Assembly: GCA_025594325.1 (NCBI GenBank)
Contig: JANHCV010000014.1
Span: 558,001-622,000, forward strand
DNA length: 64,000 nucleotides
Direction: 5' to 3'
DNA from: Blastocladiella emersonii ATCC 22665
Taxonomy: Eukaryota > Blastocladiomycota > Blastocladiomycetes > Blastocladiales > Blastocladiaceae
Shown: in pieces, positions 21,549 to 32,484 of the stretch
Layout: each line of letters starts with the position of its first letter
Numbering within the stretch: the first letter of the stretch is position 1
Program-made: the position numbers and the translations under genes
The notes under the pieces: generated by a model
Told to the model about the DNA's origin: nothing
Database searches by the model: none
Seen by the model: only the letters and a program-made list of their open reading frames with translations

Positions 21549-24500
21549 TTACGAAGGCGCATCGCTACTCTTCGACCGGACTTGTTGCAATGTCATCACA
21601 TGAACCTCAATGAGCAGCCAGTAGCAGCAAACGGTCGCTGGCGCCTTCTTGCCTGACTTATGTGTGTCCAGCGCAAGGCCTTGGACCGCTTGCTCATGCG
21701 CGGCCGGTTCGGTGCTCTTGCGAACGCCTCGAAGAGATGCCCTCACGCTAAAGACTGAATGACAAGTCGAAGATGCTGAGCGCATGGAGTGCGGGCAGCG
21801 GAGCAAAACAAAGCTCGCTGCCGCGTGAGGGTCCTTGAACACGCCTCGCCGGGGACCGCGACGCGCCAGCGAGCCCATCTTGGAGTTGACGATGTAGTCG
21901 CAGATTCCGACATCGCTCGCGTCCGCGGAAGCAGCGCGTCGACCAGTCGTCGCGTTCCACGGGTACCTCCCGTCGTCGAGTCCCACTAGCCTTGAATGAG
22001 CAGTCGCGTCAACATCCGTGGCCGGCAGTTGAGCAAGCGAGCGGATTGTCACGTACCCCACCGTAGTCTCGCCCGCCATCCACTCGAGCCTTGGTCGCCG
22101 TGCTTCGCGGCAAGCTTGCTACTGGCAGCGAGAAGCAGAAGCATGTCGATGTGGACGGGGGAAGCGCTTGACGCACGCGCGTCGCAGTTTTGTTGATCAC
22201 GGTGTCGATGATGCTCGAGAAACGGATGATGTCGTCGGACTACCAACGTTTCGACTCGAAGCACGGTGGACCGGGCGTCAGTCAGCTCTGTTGCAGCTCA
22301 TCGAGGGGGACGAGGCGTGAGTGATCATTGGCTGAGCAGGGATGGCTGCGGCGACCGACCAGGACAACACGTTCCATGCTGGACGAAGACCTGCGCCACC
22401 GCCGCCGACACAAGCACAACGACAACGTGGACTCGAACGTGTGCGCACGCGTGACCGGGCTTGGGTTTGAGAGTCGGGTGTTGCACACGTCGAGCTTGGT
22501 ATGCGCGCGGTGCGTCGGTCATGCGGGTAGCTAGCGCGCACTTCTTGAAGTCGAGCAAGTTCGAGCGTAGTTTAGCAAAGTCGATCGGCTGAGGTTCAAT
22601 CAGTGCGAGAGGCATGTCGCGGTTCATGAGCAATCGGTGCCCTCCACGGCCACGTCCACAGGGCGAGGCCACGGACACGTGCTGCTGGGCTGGGCGATGT
22701 CGCGAAAGCAAAGCGTGGCGAGGTGTCGAGGTTGCCGAAGCAGCACATGTCGCGAAAGCAAAGCGTGGCGAGGTGTCGACGTTGCCGAAGCAGCACATGA
22801 GCGACGACGAGGAAGATGATCCGGACACGCTTGAGGAAGCGGGGGAGCGGCGGTGGCGATACAATCGATCGGCAGCTCTTATTGAGCATGCATCGCCTGC
22901 TCGGAGGAACCAAGTTCGCGCACGCGTCAGCCCGCTGCATTCTCAACCACTACGCGCAGAAGAGGTGGAGCGTACCGTCACGGAAACGACTCGTCGTCGT
23001 CGTGCAGCACCGCTGGTCGCAGCGACAGCGGCGTCGAGGATGGAGGCGAGTACGGGCGCACGGGGGAAGAAGAACTCGAAGACGGTCGAGTTGGCTACAC
23101 GGCCAATGCAGTCGCGCGGCTTGGTCAGTATGAGCCGCCGTGCGGATGGTCTCGTCTTGGCCACGCGTACCGACATCCTCTAGTTGTCGTGTGATCCGAT
23201 GCGCACGCGGTTCTCCTTGAGCTTGACCTCGTCTCGGTCAACGCGTGGATGACTCGGAGCGGTGGTGGAGATGCAGCCGCCGAGGCCGTCCATGTACGTG
23301 TACGTGTACGAGGCGAGCAGCTGGCCGCGAGCGAGCGACAGCGTGGTGGATTGTTGTTACGCGGCACGCGCGCGCGTACAAACACGAGTCGGGTTGATGC
23401 GAGCGAGGAGAGGTAGCACGACTTCCATCTACTAACGGCCGCGGAGAACAGGCGTCAGCGATCACAGACTCAGGGCACGGGTGTGATCGGAAGAAGGAAA
23501 AAGGCGCCACGTTCCAGGTCCGCTGCTCGAGTGCTGCTGAGTGTCGGTCGACTCATTGATGCCGTAGGTCGTCTCGTCGACTCTCGTGGATCGTGATCAG
23601 CTCGCAGTCGATCATCCCGCCGTTCATCTCAATCGTGTAGTTCGTAGCCGTGGTCGTCGCCCCTGCGCGAGGCCGAGGTTGCCGATGATCACCGAGTCGT
23701 AGCCCTTGATCTCGCGGCGGAGATGCGGCCGAGATGCGCGCTCGAGTGCGTGTCGTAGCAATCGTCGGAGTAGTAGCTGCTGCTGCCGTCGCGCGCTGAC
23801 AGAGCCCCGGCCACGCTCCGTTCGGGGGCTTTCCGCCCTCTAGACTCGAACGACGCGTCAGTTTCCCGTGACGACGCGGCGACAAGAGATCGGTAGCGTT
23901 CTTTTGGAGTAGTACTCCCGCCAAGTTGGCGCGGCGGCGGCGGAACACGGCAACGTTGGCGGGGCGCGGATGAGGATGATCTGGATCGACTTGGACCGCT
24001 GACGGCGCGAGGCGGGGGATCATTGCGTGGACGCACGCAATGGGCCATGGACACGGCGGCAAACGGAAGCGTTTGCGAGAGAGTGGTCGGACTGTTGCGC
24101 GAGTACTTGTTCGAGTCACACACGATGGGTTTCTAGGGCGGAGCAACGAGCGAGCAAGTTGTGAGTGATTGGTCGTGCTCACGCGGTTTGCGACCTGAAG
24201 CGATGACACGTCCCAGGCTGATGGTGACCTTCGACCCCGCCGCGTGACGCTCGCCGCCGACTTGAGCTGGCCGTTCACGTCGCGGCGCGGCGCGTCGTGG
24301 CTGGCCGGAGCTTGGTGTTCGACGCGCGCGTGATATTGTCGCGGAAGTCGAGTCGTCGTTGTCGTTGAGAGCACAGCACCGTGTTGAGCATGAGCTGGGC
24401 CAAGGACTGCTGTCGATGTGTCGAGGATCGAGATGGAGGCGGCCGTGGTAGTTCTAGAACGACCGCGCGACGTCGAGGCGCCCTGCCGCTTGAAGTAGTC

Positions 24501-26640
24501 GAAGCAGCGGAAGTTGTTGAGCTTCGACCACGACGGCGGCGAGTACGTGAGGCTCACCCCGGCCCGACCCGACCCGGCGGCGTGCGTAGTCTTGGTCGGT
24601 CGAGAAGTCGTGTGTTGTGCTCGCCCTAGCTCCGGGCGACGCGTCAGTTACGATTCTATTGATGACGACCGACTCTTCGCGTACCATATACGCTACCGCT
24701 TGTTCGAGTTGCGCACTTGCCGTGCGTGGTCTCGGGGATGGACGACGACGATGGCCAGCTTGGACTGCTGCTGCTGCTCCTTGCTGGACGATCCGCGAAC
24801 CGAGCGAGTCATGATGGTCACGACCATGGCCATGGCCGTGGCCGCGCACTCGGTCTCGACCAACGAGCGAGTCCTCGAACCAGTGTGTGCGTGTCGAGCT
24901 TCTCGATGAGCGCGAGATTCTTGATGAACGCGAGCCGGCCCATGCCCGATGCTGCCGCCCTTGAACGCGCGCGTGCTGGTGCTCGGTCGTGGTGTGTCGC
25001 CGTGAAGCGCCAGCGCCTCGATCGCGGAACACGGCGATGATCTGGTGAAGAGCAGCAGCAGCGAGATGTGAGTGATGATCAGCGGTACTTTTCGAGTCCA
25101 CCAACGACGAAGCGACGACACGTACCATCCATGCAGGGCAATGTACGCCGCCCGCCGTCCTGGACTCGCGCCGCGCTGCTGCGCGGTCAGTCGAGCCGTT
25201 GAGCGTCATGCCTTACGTTGAACGTGAGCGTCGAGCGTGGCCGACGTGACGCGTCGCGTCGCCGTATCGTGTTGCCGTAGTAGTCGAGCGACTCGGTCCC
25301 TCAAACTTGCGCGCACAACCCCCCGCCGCGGGCAGCCGCGCAACGGTTACTACAAGATCGGACGTGAGTGAGCGATGAGTGCATGGCGGCCACTACGAGA
25401 CCATGAAAACTCGTACGGCCGCTCTGCTTGAGGCAATCGTCGGGAGGAGGCGACCTTGTTGCTGCGAGAACTGGGCGAAAAACACGAGGAGCAGTTGATG
25501 GTCGCGGAACAGCCCGCCATCGCCGCAGCCAGTACGCCCGAGTGCGAGCTTGAAGTCGTCGCTGCTTGCTACGCGGAAGCCGCCGACCCAGGTCAGGGAC
25601 AAGCCGAGCGATGGCTGCCGTGAAAACGCGCGTACCGTCGGCGAGCCGCTGCTGCTGTTGATAGAGCCCGATCCGCGTCGAGCTTGACCTGCATCTCGGC
25701 GTACAGATCACCGACGGGCGACGGGTATCCGGGGTGCGCGACCTGGGCCGTGGCCACGTACTCGACATCGATGAGGAGGAGCGTGGATCCCTGCCAGAAC
25801 GACGTGCGTCGCGTCAGCAGACGTCGCGAAGCGTGCCCTTTTCGTACCAGATGCAGCAAAAGATGCCGCCGAACATGACCGAGGACACGCGGAGGCGAAG
25901 AGTGAGTTACGTATGGCGCGTGGAGACGCTCGGTCGATATACACGGGTGGATGCGCGGTCAGCATCGATGGCGACCCACGGACTCGACCGTCTCCGTACC
26001 GGGCATGATCGGGGCGGATGGTGTTGCATGGCGTTGCGAAGGGAGTGCCGTCACCCCGTGCGACGAGCGGTCGTGGTACACGGAACCCTGGACGGTGCCC
26101 GACCGCGTCGATCGGGCGGCCTGCTCGCGCGCGTCGATGCCCATGTACTCGGCAGCGGGCCAAGTGCGCGACGAGTAGTCGCAGGTAGTGTTGCAGGGAC
26201 ACGCGTGCGGAAGAGGAAGGGTTGATGGCATTGCAAGGAGTCGACGGGTTGTGACGAGAGAACAAATTTTCCAACGCGTCGGTGCGACGCGTTTCTGGAT
26301 ACAAAGCGCGGGTAGCACGTCTCGCCGACGCGTCTCCGGTGGCTGCGAGACAATTTCGCGCGCGCACCTGACACCTGGTGACCGCGAAGCGAGGAGATTT
26401 TCGCCTTGCATCGACACCAAGAGCAACTGAACAAGCCTCCACCAAGTCGTTCACGTCGCCACTTGCGCCAGTCGCATGCACTTGATAGTGCCTTGAAAGA
26501 GTCCGGGGCTGCATCTCACCTCGAGCGCGTTGCGCCACAGCCGCACCGGACGCGCCATGGCGTCACCGCACTTCCCACCCACGCTGACGACGGCGGCCGT
26601 CCCGCCCTCCTTCGCTCCCCTCGCCGGCGCGTTCACAGGC
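21549..26640 (-). other. Gene-poor stretch with scattered exon-like pieces on the minus strand (unidentified, probably decayed)
   Basis: No long frame can be followed, but several pieces read as protein in shifting frames: near 22540 'PLALIEPQPIDFAKLRSNLL'; near 23680 'IKGYDSVIIGNLGLAQ'; near 24510 'PPSWSKLNNFRCFDYFKRQG'; near 25560 'LTWVGGFRVASSDDFKLALG'; near 25740 'LLLIDVEYVATAQVAHPGYP'. Intron-like signals recur: GTAC-type donors, and branch/acceptor strings built on CTGACGCG (acceptors near 23440, 23825, 24628, 25795). Frame changes without clear splice sites inside pieces (for example 23640-23760) suggest indel decay of one or more intron-rich genes. I cannot assign a family. Confidence 0.3.
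22697..22796. repeat. Tandem duplication, 50-bp unit x 2
   Basis: Units 22697-22746 and 22747-22796 are identical except for one base (g/c near unit position 34). The unit begins ATGTCGCGAAAGC. Recent local duplication in the gene-poor stretch. Confidence 0.9.
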
Positions 26641-27929
26641 GTCTCGCGGTATCATGGACCGCAAACTATCTGCGCGACTGCCCGCAACGGCGCTCCCGCG
26701 GCCGGCCCGACCGTCTGCGACCCTCTGCGCGCTCGGGACGCGCTTAGCGGATGTCGCGGGCACGGCAGCCCAGATCGGAACCCGTGAGCCTGAGAAGCAC
26801 CGTCAACGACCCGCTGAGAGCGCTCCGCGAGAAGATCAGAGCCGAATGGTCGCTGCGGACCTGCTCCGGTGTGCCGGCACGCTCGATCGCTTCTACTCTC
26901 TGCACGCGCCGCGCAAACCCGCGCATCCACATCGCATCCCCATCGTCTTCATGGCACTTATGAGCGAGTCCGGCGGCCCGATCCTTGTCCCAGCAACACG
27001 TCCGCGTCGTCCGTTTGCGGGCCGCTCGCCTCGCGGTCCCACCGCGTCGCCAGTGGGACTGACGACGGCCGCCTTACATTTTGCTGCATGGGATCGAGGA
27101 GAGCTTGGACCATCGAGCGTCGCAACTGCTTCGCGAAGTCAAAGGACGCGTTCCGATGCAACGCGCACGCCGTTGCTCCATCCTTGCGACGCGTCGCCGT
27201 GCGGACGCCGACCCGCGTTGGCTCACGCGATCCTCGCGCCTCGACTTTTTGATGCTCTCGCTGACCATGCCTGAGCGTTGCTTGGCCGAAGTGCTGCCCG
27301 CGACGCTCACGGTGGGTCGTCGGTGAGCCCAGGGCCACCATGAACGCCGCCGTGTCGAGACGGCCGTGCTCGCATTCCCCCCGACGCCGCTCTGCCGCGA
27401 ACGCATCGAATGAAAACCGACGATGACTTGCTGAATTCTGCCTCCCGGGTGTCCTTCATGCTCTCGTTACCACGGACCGGCTGGATCCGGTGCTGTCTGC
27501 GCCGTGTGTGTGTCGCGTGGCCGCACCGCGCTCCGCCTGAGCTCCACGACGTGCGATCCACACGCACACACCGTACCAGCCGGCAGTCGCGCTTCCGCGA
27601 GTGACGGGTTGAGTTCTGGACCGCCGCCTTGGTCGTCTGCCCGCTTTTACGCGCGTGCGTGGTCCCGCGCCCTGCTCGTCCACGTCGCCGCGACGCGCGT
27701 GAGCTTTCTTCAGCGGATCCATGGGATTCCGTCTCCTGTTGTGTCGGGTGTGGGCGTAGCAGCGCCCTTTTTTGACTTGGATACGACGCGTCGGCGGCGC
27801 GAGTGGACTGCGTGAGACGTTGCTGCGAGACATCCCGTCGTGTTCTCCGCCGACCTTGCACATATTGCTACTCTGAGTGAACAACGGACGATGAAGCACC
27901 GCATACATTCATCCCCACCCTCCTCCTTC
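26641..27929. other. Interval with no supported gene
   Basis: Both strands are covered by short overlapping Arg/Ser/Ala-rich frames, typical of GC-rich non-coding DNA. No motif, RNA gene or repeat was identified. Confidence 0.35.
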
Positions 27930-28984
27930 TCAGATATAAAACTCGGGACTCTGAAGCCGCCCGTGGCACTCGACCCCGCCCGGCGCGCCGTCCGCGGGTG
28001 GGAACAGGAGGTACTTGTACGCGGCGAGCAGGAGGTCTTTCATCGCGGGCCACGCCATGACGTGCTGCGCGCGCTCGACGGTCCCGGACAGGTACTCCTT
28101 GCGCGTCAGCGGGAACCGGATGAGCCGCACCAGCTCCGTCAGGACCACCTGGTGCTTAGCCGTCGCCGCCTGCGACCACTGCAGCGGCCACCCGCCGCTA
28201 GTGCCACCAGCTGTGCCGGGGCGGGGAGCCGAGCGGGTCGAACGGCGACTTGAGCGGCGACGTGCCCACCGATACGAGCGACGCGGGCAGCAGCGGCGGG
28301 TGGTGGGTGAAGGCGGTGGTGGCGGTCAGCGGGCTCGTGGTGCCGCGGCCCGTTGACGAGAACCGGCCGCCGAACCCGCTTGACGCCGTGTACCCGGACC
28401 CGAACCCGAGCGCCGAATCGCAGACGCTCCCCGCGGCGCTCCCACCAGCCGCGGGCGAGCGCGCGGGCGTGCGCGCGGGCGCCGAGAGCAGGCGGTCGTG
28501 CGGGTACTGGACCGCCGTCGCGGTCTGCTGCTGCGCCCGCTGCTCGGCACTGGGGACCCGCCGCCATCTGCGCGGCCGGTGGCGGGCGGAGTGGGTTGTC
28601 GAAATCGAGCATCGGATCGTCCGCGAGAAACGCGTCGAGTGCCGACTCGGCCGCGAGTGCTGACGGTGACCCCGCCGCAGCCGCGTCGTCCTACGTCTCG
28701 CCGCCGCCACCGCCCGTATGGAGCTCGGTCGGCACGTGCTGCGTCGGCGACCCCGCATTCTCGGCGTCGACCTCGAGCGACGGCAGGTCGGGCTGTGGGA
28801 ACATGGGCGAGTGCACCCCGCCATGCGCGCCCACGCCCGCGGCCGTTGGGGACGTGCCCCACGGCGACGCGGGCGTGCCAGACCCACCACCTGTCGCAAC
28901 TCTCAACGACCCTTCGCGCATCGCGTGCCGACCTCGCCTCTTCCTCGTCCTGCTTTGCGTCAATGCTTCGCGGCGATGGCTCAA
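27930..28984 (-). pseudogene. Broken gene with a BACK-like (BTB/kelch-associated) C-terminus
   Basis: The last ~70 residues (27930-28148) contain 'LTELVRLIRFPLTRKEYL' followed by 'LLLAAYKYLLFPP'. This is the typical 'LVRFPLLS.EYL...LL.EA..Y.L' pattern of BACK domains found after BTB domains and before kelch repeats. Upstream pieces are low-complexity: Gly/Ser/Thr-rich 28198-28530 ('SGYTASSGFGGRFSSTGRG') and a Pro/Ala-rich part ending in an in-frame TAG at 28691-28693, after which 'ESALDAFLADDPMLDFDNPL' continues. At least two frame changes separate the pieces. Introns could explain one of them, but no convincing BTB domain is present upstream. Likely a pseudogene or a poorly resolved gene; ubiquitin-ligase adaptor function would be the family expectation. 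Confidence 0.4.
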
Positions 28985-29364
28985 ACGTGATGGTGGAGCG
29001 GCCGGATCTCGCTGGCGTCATCAAGCACGACGGACTGATGCGCGTCGCTCACGCTCCCTTGTTCTCCTGTTCTCCTGAACCTGCGGTACAAGGCTCGCGA
29101 CTTGTGGTGGCGGGCCAGCCGGGACTGCGAGCTGCGTCTGAGTAGCTCGCTCTCGACAAGCTTACGTTGGGTCGTGCGATGACCTTGCCATGTGGAGAGA
29201 TCACGGCAAAGACCCGGTGCTTGTACTGAAGGGGAAGCGGCGTCAGGGGGGCCTGGCGGCGTGGCCTTCGGCGCGGCACCCCTGCCCGCGGTCAAGCGAC
29301 GAGGCTTCGCGAAACGCGTCGAACAGGTCGCCTCTCCCGCCCAGACCCTTTGCTTCCAACGACC
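28985..29364. promoter_or_regulatory. Upstream region of the family gene at 29365
   Basis: 380 bp with no supported coding frame. Includes the presumed promoter and leader of the following gene; no CACGTG element was found here. Confidence 0.3.
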
Positions 29365-31317
29365 ATGGCTAAGCAAATGAATAACTTGCTGCAATTTATC
29401 CCTCCCCCGAGGCCCAACATGCTCACGCTGGCAGCCGAGCTGCAGTTCCAAGTCGCTGCGCACCTCACACTTCGCGACGCCGCCGCTCTTCGCGCAACCA
29501 GCCGCTCGATCTTGGTTTCGGACCTGTGGCGCGGCCAACCTTGGTGGCCCTTGCTTTTTGCTCTTGCGGCTCGTGGTTCCGAGCGCTTTTTCACGATTGC
29601 TCCGCCCTTCGCTGATGCGCGCGACCAATCGGTTCGCGACGCGTTGGGTCGCAAGGTCGAACTCAAAGAAATCCTCCTCCAGCTTGCGCTCGCACTGGTC
29701 CGCCGCAACGTGGGCGACGACGCGCCTTGGTCGATCCTCTGCGCTTGGACCCGTAACAACTTTCCAACCGACTCAGAAATGTACGCCAAGTTGTACAACG
29801 CGGCGGTCGAGGCCAACGCCGCTCGGGCGCTGGCATTTCTTGCGCCACTCAAGACCCGCACCGGCAAGCGCTTTTACAAAATCTGCCTCGGCCCGTCCGG
29901 CTCCACAATCCGTATCCCGCGCATCGCATCGGTGCTTTCCGGCATGACGATGGCTCCGCTCGAGGATACCGCCGTGCTGCTGCGCGTCATCTTCTTCCAG
30001 TCCATGCGCACTTTCGAGGACGAGATCATCAAATGCCTTGCACGACAGCCAGCCGAATTTCTTCTCCAAATTTTGCTCGATGTGCCTCGGGAACTTCCGC
30101 TCTACGGCGGATCGCACGCAACGGACCTCTTTGACCATCTCATTTCAAGCGTGTTTGGGAGGTCCCTGCTCAAGCTTCGAGTTACCTCAGCGCACGCCCG
30201 ACTCCTCACCGACCTTATCATACTTGCGCGTGTTTCTGGACCGGGGTGCCGCTCCGACGCACATCAACTGCAGATATATCTCGTGGATGGCATTGAGCCG
30301 GTTCGCGCACGCATCGAGTCGCTCCTTCCGCAAGCGGACCTGACAGCCCGTGCGAGTGCACTAAAGAAACTGGACGCATTGCTTCCGTTCGTAATCGAGT
30401 GCACCAGGGGCGGGGATCTGTACGTTGACCTCTGGTGCAACCGCAGCGACTCTTACCGGGGTCCGTTGCAGTTATCGCCACCGGTTTTGCTGCTCGAACA
30501 GGTGCGCTGGTGGGCGCCCAACGGGATTGTTTTCCGCAATACCGTGGCGCGTTGCGTATTGAACCGCGCCCAAGAAACCGATTCTGTTGTGCTTCGTACC
30601 CTGATTGACAGCGTACCGCTCGTTGTTCATACCGAGGACTCTCTGCCGAGCCTTCCGGAAGACTTGTGGGTGCTCCGCTCCGAACCGATCCCCGACCGTG
30701 AGTGGGAAATGCTGTACTCGCAGATCATGTCCGAGTACCACGCCATGCTTCGCAGCTCACCAGAAACGCGCGTGCTCGTCGCGGACCGTTGGACCGAGTA
30801 TGCCACCGATTCCCTTACCTGGCCAGACGCTTTCTTCGCTTTTATTGACGCCGAGTACCCTGGAGCGCCCGCGCCTAGTACCAACGAGCCGCTCGACGCG
30901 TCGCCGCTGGGCGTGAACGGGCTTGGACTCCAGCTCAGTAGTGTACTGTTTCGAATCTGCGAACAACAAGATTTTCATCGGGCAATGCAGCTCGGGAGCC
31001 TGGGGACCCTCCGTGGCAGTCCGTGGCAACTTTCGGCGGCGTTTCTCGACCAGCTCAAGGACATGGACTTCACCTGCGATCATGCCGACATTCTTACCGA
31101 GTTTTTCAACTGCGCGCGCGAACGCGGGGCTCTCAGTGAATCCGTGGACGCCCGGATCAGGACATGGCTTCTCGAGGTCAAGGAAACACCCTCCGCGACC
31201 CGGTATTGCCATCCGGGCGCAAGTATTGACCCGGCCTTGCTTCAGGCGTACCTCAACGAATTGGAAACCGGCATTATTAACAACATCGCTTTGCCGGACG
31301 AAGATGATGACCTCTGA
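29365..31317 (+). CDS. F-box-like protein of 650 aa (divergent relative of the repeat family)
   Basis: Intronless. Start chosen at MAKQMNNLLQF (29365), good ATG context (gaccATGG), matching the start module of the neighbouring family. Residues 20-60 form an F-box-like helix bundle ('ELQFQVAAHLTLRDAAALRA' then 'TSRSILVSDLW'). The rest is alpha-helical, Leu/Ala-rich and without recognisable catalytic motifs; the end is acidic (PDEDDDL). No in-frame lesion, so probably functional. By analogy with F-box proteins it may recruit a target through the C-terminal helices (inference). It stands at the head of the plus-strand family cluster. Confidence 0.72.
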   Translation: MAKQMNNLLQFIPPPRPNMLTLAAELQFQVAAHLTLRDAAALRATSRSILVSDLWRGQPWWPLLFALAARGSERFFTIAPPFADARDQSVRDALGRKVELKEILLQLALALVRRNVGDDAPWSILCAWTRNNFPTDSEMYAKLYNAAVEANAARALAFLAPLKTRTGKRFYKICLGPSGSTIRIPRIASVLSGMTMAPLEDTAVLLRVIFFQSMRTFEDEIIKCLARQPAEFLLQILLDVPRELPLYGGSHATDLFDHLISSVFGRSLLKLRVTSAHARLLTDLIILARVSGPGCRSDAHQLQIYLVDGIEPVRARIESLLPQADLTARASALKKLDALLPFVIECTRGGDLYVDLWCNRSDSYRGPLQLSPPVLLLEQVRWWAPNGIVFRNTVARCVLNRAQETDSVVLRTLIDSVPLVVHTEDSLPSLPEDLWVLRSEPIPDREWEMLYSQIMSEYHAMLRSSPETRVLVADRWTEYATDSLTWPDAFFAFIDAEYPGAPAPSTNEPLDASPLGVNGLGLQLSSVLFRICEQQDFHRAMQLGSLGTLRGSPWQLSAAFLDQLKDMDFTCDHADILTEFFNCARERGALSESVDARIRTWLLEVKETPSATRYCHPGASIDPALLQAYLNELETGIINNIALPDEDDDL

Positions 31318-32469
31318 TTCGAAGTGGTGCATAATATATGGTTGAACTTTTGTTGAGTGGACCTTGAGGACAAGGCTGAGTCTCTCGCGTGCGAGGTCGT
31401 CACGAGCGGCGCTTCCTCCAAACGGCCGTCGCGTCACTCGGAAGAGTACCTCCGTACCTTTAAGACGTCTCGAAGCCTATGTGCGGTCTAAAGCGTTGCG
31501 TTCCCGCGGGACGAGCGAGCCCGAATCGACGCGTCGGGATATCATGTGATGTCTCGCGGGTCACATGACGTTCGCGCACTTGTCTCACCGCTCGCGCGCG
31601 CGCGGACGGACGGGCGGCCGCGATACAAAACGGCCGCGGACCCTCGCTCTCCCTGGCTGTTCCGGCATTCAAATCAGTAGCGGAAATCTTACTTGTAAGG
31701 GTACCTTCGGGACCCACACAAATAATGTTTTTCTTGTTCAGTGACGAATGTGGGATGGTCGACTTCTCTGAAGATGCAAAGACCCCTCGCCGCCACATGG
31801 TCCGGCGCGCGGGGATTCCCGAGGACCTTCATGCTACCTACGTTGCTACTTTGGCCTTTCGTGATGCAAGAGGAGCGCGATGCCCTAGGTGATCGCGCCG
31901 TGGGCTCGCGGCCGTGGACACCGTGCTTGTCCTGACGACTTCGCCGCTATCGCCGGGCCACCCACGCGTCCACCTACACGACGATAGAGCCCAGTCAGAA
32001 TCGTCGTTGTGCTCGCCTCGAAGAACTCGCGGATCTGGTTTCGCAACGCGCGCTGGAAGCGCGTCCCCGCCCGGCTTCTTCTCTCCCGGGCTTCGATACA
32101 TGCAGCTCTATCGCGACACCACCTCATGCAACTAGTTATAAACTACTGAATAGCTTCGACGAGATGATCGAAACAGTCGCGTCGTGAGAGCTCTCATACG
32201 CCGGCCGGCTCGCACGACGCTTGACGTGTCTGACCAGCCTGGCCGGCCCGCCGCTGTACGCGCACGCTCCTCCGCCTTTGAAATGCACATGGTGCTCCGT
32301 AGAGCCAGCCCGGATGCGAGCTTTATTGTCGCGCCCGTCTACCGTGACCAAAAACGTGGGCAACGGGAAGGCCTGTTGCGCCACTCGGGTGACGTGACGT
32401 GCTCGTGGTCACCGAACTGTCAAGCCGAGTTCCGCTCCAGTTTGGGCTCTCTCCCCGCCCGATGTTGCA
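31318..32469. promoter_or_regulatory. Intergenic region with opposed TCATGTGA/TCACATGA sites
   Basis: 1.15 kb between two family genes. Near 31532-31566 two half-palindromic E-box-like sites face each other (TCATGTGA and TCACATGA, about 20 bp apart), next to a CGACGCGTCGGG string. GTGACGTGACGTG lies near 32391. No coding frame is supported. Confidence 0.4.
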
Positions 32470-32484
32470 ATGAACACGCTACCC

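Noticed and set aside
28353-29145. Plus-strand frames over the BACK-like gene
   Set aside because: Low-complexity shadows; the minus strand carries the domain signature.
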